In this document: positions 57,218 through 64,000 of the stretch, one piece after another | Numbering within the stretch: the first letter of the stretch is position 1 | Layout: every line of letters starts with the position of its first letter | NCBI GenBank assembly: GCA_021234155.1 | Contig: JAJEKV010000544.1 | Coordinates: forward strand, 1-64,000 | Source: Isoetes taiwanensis | Taxonomy: Eukaryota > Streptophyta > Lycopodiopsida > Isoetales > Isoetaceae | Direction: 5' to 3' | Length of the DNA: 64,000 bases | Program-made: the position numbers and the translations under genes | Notes under the pieces: model-generated | Seen by the model: only the letters and a program-made list of their open reading frames with translations | Database searches by the model: none | What the model was told of the DNA's origin: nothing

Positions 57218-57910
57218 TCAGCAAAGTGCATCCGGTGTCTGCATTTCTTTTGCATTTCTAGCAAACATGATTATATCATCAGCATATAATAGCAACTGTA
57301 TCATGCAGTTTGCTAATGGCGTTCCCATACCCCCATGCTCCTCCATCCATGTTTCAAGCTGATCGATGTATATGCCAAATAAGGTCGGGGAAAGCGGGCA
57401 GCCCTGCTTGACCCCCATATTGCTGTCAACTGTGTCATTGCATTGTGTATAGAGAGGAACAGAAAGCTGAATTTTTACCTTTTTGTACAGTGTGGCAATG
57501 GCGTTCCTTAACTCTATTGGCAGCCCAATGGTCTCAAGATGCCTCCATATATTACCCCTGTTTACTGTATCAAATGCTTTAGTCAAATCAACAAACAAAG
57601 AGAACAATGGCTTTTTGCTTTTCTTAACAGTGTCTATAATAGACCTTACTGTAACAAGATGATCTGCAGTTGAGCGCTTTGGCCTAAAGCCTGCTTGCCC
57701 TTTGGCTCTAGCATTATTATTTTCTGCCCATTCACTAACTTTCTTTTCCAGCATTGTAGCAAATAGCTTAGCAAATAAGCTACTAATCAAAATCATTCTA
57801 TAGTTATTTGGGTCTTGCATGTCCCCGCTTTTATGCAATGGTACCACCCTGTTTAATTGCCATGACTTTGGGAACTCCTCCCTAATTGCTGCATTCATCA
57901 TTTTCACCAC
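57218..57910 (-). pseudogene. LINE reverse transcriptase domain
   Basis: A 230-codon frame. RVVPLHKSGDMQDPNNYR and ISSLFAKLF are the RT fingers motifs; LFVDLTKAFDTVNR is motif A; VKQGCPLSPTLFGIYIDQLE is motif B; LLYADDIIMFA is motif C. All catalytic Asp residues are present. The frame ends at 57218, but YKYLGLTVDH (thumb/motif E region) is readable further down near 57090 in other frames, showing that the stop is a later defect. Confidence 0.85.
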
Positions 57911-57916
57911 AGCAAG

Positions 57917-59390
57917 TCAAAATCCCCTTGCTTGAGTACGCCCATTTAAGCATCTCTGGCGATAAACCAAAAAAATCATCTGCTTGACCTTTCCATAGGA
58001 TAGGTGTTTGATACCTTCAATCACATCATCAATTGAAAAAACCAAGACATCCCCTTGTTTATGAGTTTCATCATTGATTCCTGGTATGGTATATAGTTTG
58101 CGCACTTGCTGCATAAGCGTGTGTACATCCAGCACATTAACCTGTTGTTTTCTTGGCTTAAGACTCATCCAGAATTTTCTGGGATCATCGAGCAGTTCAA
58201 CCACAAGCTCTTCCTGTCTATGTGTTTCATATATCCTTTTTTTCTTCCGGATCAATGCCCGATACTCTTTCCTGACTTTCTCCTTATCCCCTGGTCTAGC
58301 CTTTTTGAATTCACTGAGCTTTGCTTTACAATCACCATCGAACCATCCATTACATGCCAATCCCTTAAGCTTTCTTTTTGAAGCATAACATTCGGCTGCG
58401 GCTTCTAATAGCAGTTTTGTGAGCATAGTATCAATATTTTCAGCATCGTTAGGCCATGATATTATTTCAGCTTTGCTGGTGCATATGTTACGAAATATAT
58501 CTTTCCTCTTTTTATGCATGCGTATTGCCGTGCTGCTGCAATTAGTTTTGCTTACTTGCTTTTTCCAGTTCATATTCATGCGCAGTATAAGTGGATAATG
58601 ATCCGAGCTAGGCACATCATCTCTTATGAGGAAATCAGTAATGCAATCAAGCATGTGCATGTTAGCCATAGCTAAGTCTACCACACTGTGACCATTGCCC
58701 AAGGCGCCTGTGGATGTACATTTCCCTGAGTCAGGGAATTTTTTAATGCCGTTCAATATCACCAAGCCCAGGCCACCGCACATGTTAAGGAGATGCCCTC
58801 CTTGTGGCTGCACATCTGGTAGGCATTCGGCTGATGTCCTTTTTAATCCTATCTTATCAATCTCCTCATTGTCAAGGGTGTCCATCCATATTGGTTCCCC
58901 GTCATCACTATAAACGTGCGCTTGGCAGTTTGCAATTCTCCCATTGAAGTCTCCTATAAGAATGATATTCCCACTATCAAGTAAGTGTGTGGCCTCTTGT
59001 TCCAAGTGATAAAAAGGATCATCCTTATCCATGTTTTCTCTTGTGTATCGGGTGACTCTCTGGGTGGGTAGTAACATCCCGCAATGTATATTTTTCTCAT
59101 CTCCTTTTTCTAATGAACCCATATGTGCTCTTTGCATGTATCTTTCTTAACAATTGTGACAAAGCCTGCTAATTCATCACGGACATAACACGCAACACCC
59201 CCATAACTTTTCCTTCTCCATCCTTTGGCATTCCATACCGAGTGTATCATGCTGAAACCTGGTATCTCTGGCATTCCCATTTCTTCATTTTCATGTGTTT
59301 CTAGTAGAAAAATAATGTCACCCAGATCGAGAACATTAACAAGCAAAGTTATTTCTTCAATCTTGCCGTTTATGTTCCACGTACATATCC
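57917..59390 (-). pseudogene. LINE ORF2 endonuclease (EEP-type) and linker
   Basis: Motifs in order on the minus strand: TWNINGKIEE (near 59380), FLLETHENEE, GGVACYVRDE, ILIGDFNGR, NGHSVVDLAMAN and SSDHYPLILRMN. These are the apurinic/apyrimidinic-like endonuclease motifs (WNING, ET, GDFN, SVVD, SDH) that nick target DNA. A frameshift near 59110-59137 splits the domain. The linker to the RT contains a KHLSYGKVKQ segment equivalent to the usual L..GKA..D block and a second frameshift near 57915. Confidence 0.8.
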
Positions 59391-59639
59391 TGATGGTCTC
59401 TAATTCCTATTCATGGATTCTGACCTTCCCATTTAAGCCAAAAGCCCTTTTCCCTGTTGCCTAGCTTCTTTCATCTTTTGGACTTCTTCCTTTTTCTGCG
59501 CCAGCTGAGTTTGAGTCATATCTTCATTAAACCAGATTTTTTCCCCCTTCAGGCATATTCTTTTTTGCATTACTCTGCTCTTAGCCTCCTCACATTACGA
59601 ACTTAACCATAACATTTTGGTCTCTTTCACTCTTACGGC

Positions 59640-60419
59640 CTATCCTCCAAGCGCTAGTAATATCGCATCTGGTATGCCCATCTTCGCAGCTATAAGGTCC
59701 TCCACAATTTCTTTCATATTCTCATTTTCAGTTTCTGGCAGACCAGCCACACGAATATTGAGTTTCCTTTTCTCTCTTTCTTGATTTTCATTGATAATGT
59801 CAACTCTTTCATGTAGTTCTTTGCGGCATTTCCGTAACATGATTTCCATCACCATCATTAACTTCGATGGGGATTGCGCTTTTAGATTGCTTATTTCTGT
59901 TGCAAGTTGGACATTTTCATGTTTCAGAGACTGAAGAGCAGTAGTCATACCTTGTAACAGTTGCAGCATTTGTGCCTGATGCAGTGCGGCTTCCTTCCTT
60001 GCTTGTTCAGCATCTCTCCTATTTTGCTCCATGCTCTCCAGAATCTTCATCATAACATTCATCACTTGCCCCATAACCCATTCGATCCCTCCTTGCATCC
60101 TGTTGTGATACCGGTTGTGGCAGCCATAAAAGGTGCGGTGCAAATCCGAACTGCCCTAGCCCCTGTTTTGATTTGGCATACCCAAAACCAGATGCTGACC
60201 CATCCACGCCACGGTTTTGCGGCAACGGCTTGTCTTTCGACTTCTACTGATGACAAAAGTTGAGCGGTTTTTTGGAGATGCGATGTGATCGATTTCGGGC
60301 TTTACGCCCGATTCGGTGTCTGAGAGTAAGACTTGTTTATCCCCTTTCTTATTTGCAGCATCACGAGGTTCTGCTACAGTGACAGAGCCATTTTTGGAAG
60401 TTTTCTTTTTATTCCCCAT
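59640..60419 (-). pseudogene. LINE ORF1, coiled-coil RNA-binding protein
   Basis: The first ATG is at 60419-60417 and reads [20 protein letters not shown], a basic N-terminus. After a frameshift near 60230 the frame at 60143-59640 continues through a long Gln/Leu/Glu-rich stretch (AQMLQLLQGMTTALQSLKHE) that should form a coiled coil, then RKLNIRVAGLPETENENMKE. The last block resembles the RRM start of L1 ORF1p (RRLNIR..G.PE). It trimerises and binds LINE RNA in active elements. Confidence 0.7.
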
Positions 60420-60435
60420 CGCCAACAGAGCGCCC

Positions 60436-60620
<185 letters not shown>

Positions 60621-60693
60621 AGCCACATGCGAAAGCCGAGAGATCATGAGAGATTATGGGAGAGATATTTTGAGAGGAGAGATTATTAGAGAG

Positions 60694-60793
60694 ATGCGAG
60701 AGTCCATTAGTGGACTCTCGCATTTAGAGATAATTCGCCACTAATGGACTCTTGCATTTAGAGATAATTCGCCCCTAACTGCTGTTAGGGGCG
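60694..60793. repeat. Cluster of perfect and alternative hairpins
   Basis: Hairpin 1: ATGCGAGAGTCCA (60694-60706) and TGGACTCTCGCAT (60711-60723), 13-bp perfect arms, loop TTAG. Hairpin 2: CGCCCCTAAC (60770-60779) and GTTAGGGGCG (60784-60793), 10-bp arms, loop TGCT. A third pairing, GAGTCCATTAGTGG with CCACTAATGGACTC further right, competes with hairpin 1. A 34-bp unit starting 'tggactct.gcatttagaga' is tandemly repeated between them. Confidence 0.85.
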
Positions 60794-61141
60794 TTTCCAT
60801 TAATGAGATGTCCGTTAAGGATAATGTCCCGAAAAATTTATGGAGCCAATTTTTGGAGGCCGGAATTTTCGACCTTAATTCCGGCCTTTGTTCAAGGTGG
60901 GCGGGCTCCAAGAATCGAAGCTCCAAAATTCTTCCCTCCTAGCATCGCACTCAGCGTCGATTGTCAATCCAATAAGCACTTCTTGCATTTCTTTACTTCA
61001 ATTTGTAAAATGCTTTGGTAATAGCCACATTCTTAGCAACCTCTTCCTTGATAAATCAGGCACAAATTGTCTCAAGAACATGACGAAGGCAACCTCTTTG
61101 CCGAATGCTAAGAAGCCTTTCGTTCCCCTAGGACCGAGAAA

Positions 61142-62241
61142 TTGGCTCCAAGAAGAACTAAGAGGACGATTGGATCAGTTTCCCAATTTGTAGCCATTGA
61201 GATAAATTCTGAGCCTGCAAGAGCTTCGAATTGCAATCTAAGGGGAAGGAAGAGGGATCAGCAAGAAGATAGATTACCTGAGGTTCAATCTGAACCCCTC
61301 CCCAATGATTTAGCCTTGGTTGTGCACGAAAATAATTTTGTTGCTCTTAACCGGGCCAAGAAAAGGAAACTCCTGTAGAATTGTCGGACAATGCAATTTC
61401 TACCATGCTTACTTTGATGAAGGAGTACAAGGTGCATAATAATGAAAGTATCAATCCTTCTTCAAGCCGATGAAGAGAGATTATGGTGAAATTGCAACCC
61501 ACGGTTCATGGCCTTGAAGACTTGAGACAGTTAAGAAACAAATGGGATAAATTGCAAATAAAATCCAAGGATGAGAAAGAAGCATCTGAAAGAACAAGCT
61601 CTGAGCCATCTAGTTGGCCATGGTTTGAAGCTATGGAAGATTTTAAACATGGTGTGACAAATGAAAGGGGCATTCCAGGTGCAGGAGATGATGGGAAATT
61701 TGGGGCCGAGGCATTTGAGGATGCTGGTATGTTCCCAAACACATTCATGTCGAATGCCTTCTATGAGACAATTGGAACAAATATATCTTTTGTGGAAGAA
61801 GAATTCATAAGCATTGCAGATGATAACCCTGTCAGCCCTGTTCCAAATGAAGGAAATGGTAGCAAAGATAATTCAAGTGCTCAGGAGAAAAATTCGAGCA
61901 AAGATACTCCAAGTACATTCAATCCTTCTGACACCAGTCCTTGGTCTGCTGCATGCAATCAGCCTGGGGTAGTGGTAAACGAACAACTGGTTCACATAGA
62001 TGAAGAAATTGCAGCTGGGATATCAAACATGGCAAATAACTTTGGAGAGAATGAAAAAAGGAAGCTTGATTTCATGAAGGAATCTGTTAAGAAACATGAA
62101 TTGATCAGAGAGTTGAAGTCCATGAGATTAGCTAATACTTTGAAGATTGCTCAATCAATGGCTACAAATGACAGAAAGTATATGACAAAGGACACTCTAC
62201 TGGAGATTTCTAAACTTGCTGCATCGAAACAGAAAAATTAA
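61142..62241 (+). pseudogene. Myb/SANT-like (trihelix-type) DNA-binding protein gene, two frames
   Basis: The first frame (61142-61378) reads MAPRRTKRTIGSVSQFVAIE and is basic. Its end is continued in another frame (ELSDNAISTMLTLMKEYKV), and the second open frame (61483-62241, 252 codons) contains LRQLRNKWDKLQIKSKDEK followed by SWPWFEAMEDFKHG. The pattern RNKWDKL...K, then W-x-W-F-E-A-M is typical of plant Myb/SANT-like domains used by trihelix proteins and by the second protein of PIF/Harbinger transposons. The C-terminus is an acidic, Asn/Ser-rich linker, then a charged helix (KLDFMKESVKKHELIRELKS) that probably oligomerises. Two frame changes near 61375 and 61470 break it, unless they are introns or sequence errors. 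No transposase is seen next to it. Confidence 0.55.
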
Positions 62242-63420
62242 TATCAATTTCAAGAGGTATTCTTCTTGCTTTTGTCTTGTACTGTCGTTTTCAGTTTTTT
62301 TTTTTTTTTTTTTTGTCTATTTTTTGTGCTTTTGCAAGGTAGTTAGAACAGTATGTTCTTCTGTTCAAGTTCAGTTTGAAGTTTGCAATGATTGGAACTT
62401 AACTTTGAGGTGCTATGGGGATCTCCTATCGAATTTAAATCTAGTATGATATAATATTCCTGACTACATAAATAGTATAATTTCATAAAGGATTCGTACG
62501 GTCCCTTAAAATTCTGAAATGTTAGGGTAGGCCATATTTCTCCATATTACGATCATTCTTACATCCTATAACTTTCCTATGACTTTCCTGTCCTAACTGG
62601 CAGGGTGCTAGTGCCACCTGTCCTAGCTAGTGCCATCTGGCAGTGCTTGTGCCAGCTATACATTCCAAAATGACTTCTCTGCAAACATCCGCCGCCATAA
62701 CGCTTGCCGCCATAGCTTGCTCTACTCTGTGCAAAACTTTCCGAGCTTGATCCTTTTTCTGGATCCTACAACAATGCACAAAGAATTGTTTCCGGCGTCT
62801 GACAAAGAAATATCACAGTACGTATTATACAGAGGTAGGGCATGGCGGATTCGACCTTTAGATCTGGCAAGACAGCCAACAAACATAGGGTTTCTGGCAA
62901 GAACATATCAGAATTTCTGAAATGTACAGAATCACCGATGTTGCAACCATCTTATGCTTAAAACTTCCGGTGCCCTCTGATATGAAAAAACAGAGAGCTC
63001 TGTTGCAACCGAAAGAAAAAACCACTGCCCTTGAGGAATCTGCTGCCTTGAAGAGACGAATCTGCAAGGAAAACATGTTAGGAGGCATGTATTCCAAGAA
63101 AATCATGACAAAATCGATAGATAATCATGAAACATTCAAATTATGAGAAATAATCATGCTAAACCTGTGATGAAGCTATCAAAAAATGCTGAGTCAAGAC
63201 CAAAGATGCAAGTGCCAATGAAAATCACAAAATCGAAGCGTCAGCGCCAGTGAAAATCACAAAAATCAAGGCGCCAACGCCAAAATCAACGCCAAAACTC
63301 TGCAAAAAGGAAGCAACACACAAAACAGGACTGGAGCAAGTCAAAAAGTGAGCAAGGAAGGCAAGCGGCTAACAGATCGCCATCGCCAAGCTCGCCAGAA
63401 ATGTGAAGACTGAGGTCCCA
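62242..63420. other. No confident gene
   Basis: A 20-base T run lies at 62295-62314. Short frames at 62630-63146 carry no recognised domain. Between 63200 and 63300 is a degenerate tandem repeat around 'gaaaatcacaaaatc' and 'aggcgccaacgcc'. Confidence 0.45.
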
Positions 63421-63444
63421 CACGTGCGAAATGTGGCCTACCCC

Positions 63445-63560
63445 TAACATTTCGAGGGGGAATGTTCGGTGGTAGGGCATTACGCAGGGTGCAGCCACTG
63501 GCGAGCCCTAACGGGCTCGCCAGGTGATCTGCGTAATGCCGCCAACGTAATATTACCTAA
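63445..63560 (+). mobile_element. Probable 3' LTR edge of a Ty1/copia-like element, with strong hairpin
   Basis: A polypurine tract 'gaggggga' (63453-63460) is followed by 'atgttcggtgg', the usual arrangement of a polypurine tract next to an LTR starting TGTT. Within the putative LTR, GGCATTACGCAG (63476-63487) pairs with CTGCGTAATGCC (63529-63540), enclosing CTGGCGAGCCC (63498-63508) and GGGCTCGCCAG (63513-63523) with loop TAAC. No gag-pol sequence is legible upstream, so this would be a remnant. Confidence 0.4.
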
Positions 63561-63679
63561 CATAATACATGTATCGATTCTAGCACTCCAATTTATTGTA
63601 AGTCGCCGAAGATGGCAAAGGCGCAAAGGTTCTGGTCCGCACCATTTCCACGTATACTCCTCTCTTCAGGATTCCGTGT

Positions 63680-63955
63680 ATGGTATGGCGACAGTTAGTT
63701 CTTCTAGCGACCCTAACAGTTGAATTAGCCGAGATTGTTGAGCTCCAGCACAGGAGCTTCCATGCTAGTGCCAGCCAAAGGGTTATTCTTGGCTACATGT
63801 CTATGGAGGAAGTTTTTGTGGAGGCTGAGTTGATTGCATGGGCTGAGCAAGCTCCTTTCCGGCAGAGAGCACATGTGGAGCTCATTCATGTGAAACATCA
63901 TGGAAGGTGGTGTCGATGGGAGGTCCGAATCCCATCTGTGAAGTGGTTTGTTTAA
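63680..63955 (+). CDS. Unrecognised 91-codon frame
   Basis: Reads MVWRQLVLLATLTVELAEIV, then MSMEEVFVEAELIAWAEQAP, ending EVRIPSVKWFV. The latter half has a protein-like composition (acidic helix, then HHGRWCRWEVR). There is no recognised family and no promoter. Weak call, made because the frame is open and its composition differs from its surroundings. Confidence 0.25.
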   Translation: MVWRQLVLLATLTVELAEIVELQHRSFHASASQRVILGYMSMEEVFVEAELIAWAEQAPFRQRAHVELIHVKHHGRWCRWEVRIPSVKWFV

Positions 63956-64000
63956 CATTTGATTACTTGGCACTTTAACATACGAAACATTTGCTAATTA

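Larger units (their letters stand above)
56161..60419 (-). mobile_element. Nearly complete L1-like LINE, frameshifted
   Basis: Transcribed leftward. It has ORF1 (60419 to about 59640), ORF2 endonuclease (about 59390-57917), reverse transcriptase (57910-57218) and a degraded C-terminal domain down to about 56161, where ENEEHLILHCPKI marks the usual terminal Cys-His motif. A long (CT)n tract lies immediately upstream of ORF1 in the position of a 5' UTR. No obvious poly(A) end is seen at about 56160. No RNase H domain recognised. Each ORF has one or more frameshifts. Confidence 0.85.

Overview
This is nuclear DNA from a land plant, most likely a repeat-rich seed-free vascular plant such as a fern or lycophyte. 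The evidence is indirect: a PPR-DYW (organelle RNA-editing type) pseudogene, a plant-type Helitron, L1-like LINEs, tRNA-derived SINE-like units, small spliceosomal introns, long (TA)n and (GA)n tracts, and a reverse-transcriptase family that I associate from memory with ferns, lycophytes and protists. No operons, CRISPR arrays or intact rRNA genes are present, and nothing suggests bacterial, organellar or viral DNA.

Layout. Positions 1-6.4 kb are a complex tandem satellite of about 1.74 kb per unit, rich in a GAATCT motif: three direct copies preceded by an inverted one. From 6.4 to 21.5 kb I find no convincing gene, only more GAATCT patches, a 120-bp tandem duplication and a (TA)n repeat flanked by a dispersed repeat and a tRNA-like sequence. 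From 21.5 to 34.4 kb lies the most interesting locus: a directly duplicated element of about 7.4 kb. It encodes a small AT-hook protein, a cysteine-rich ORF1 protein and an unusual reverse transcriptase with no recognisable endonuclease, integrase or RNase H. Copy 1 keeps the RT catalytic core in broken frames; copy 2 stops before it.

From 34.4 to 39.7 kb are splice-site-bounded exon candidates, a large imperfect hairpin, two very long (TA)n tracts, a tRNA-derived SINE with exact Pol III boxes, the PPR-DYW pseudogene, simple repeats and a MITE with subterminal palindromes. A decayed Helitron (Rep plus Pif1-like helicase) fills 39.7-44.0 kb and is followed by four tandem tRNA-like units. A LINE 3' end sits at 45.9-46.85 kb.

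The host-gene evidence is best at 48.07-48.88 kb (minus), where three exons encode the LeuA allosteric domain of a 2-isopropylmalate/citramalate synthase-like enzyme, and at 53.70-54.22 kb (plus), a two-exon gene for a small acidic Ala/Pro/Glu-rich protein whose intron appears to be GC-AG. Then come local repeats, a 5S-rRNA-like fragment, two orphan exons, a nearly complete LINE on the minus strand (60.4-56.2 kb), a cluster of perfect hairpins, a Myb/SANT-like gene or transposon accessory gene (61.1-62.2 kb), and a probable Ty1/copia LTR edge forming a strong hairpin at 63.5 kb.

A caution applies throughout: where the two copies of the 7.4-kb element can be compared, many differences are small indels at CTG/CAG sites, often leaving CG. 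This looks more like systematic consensus error at methylated CHG sites than like evolution, so some frameshifts called here may be artefacts.
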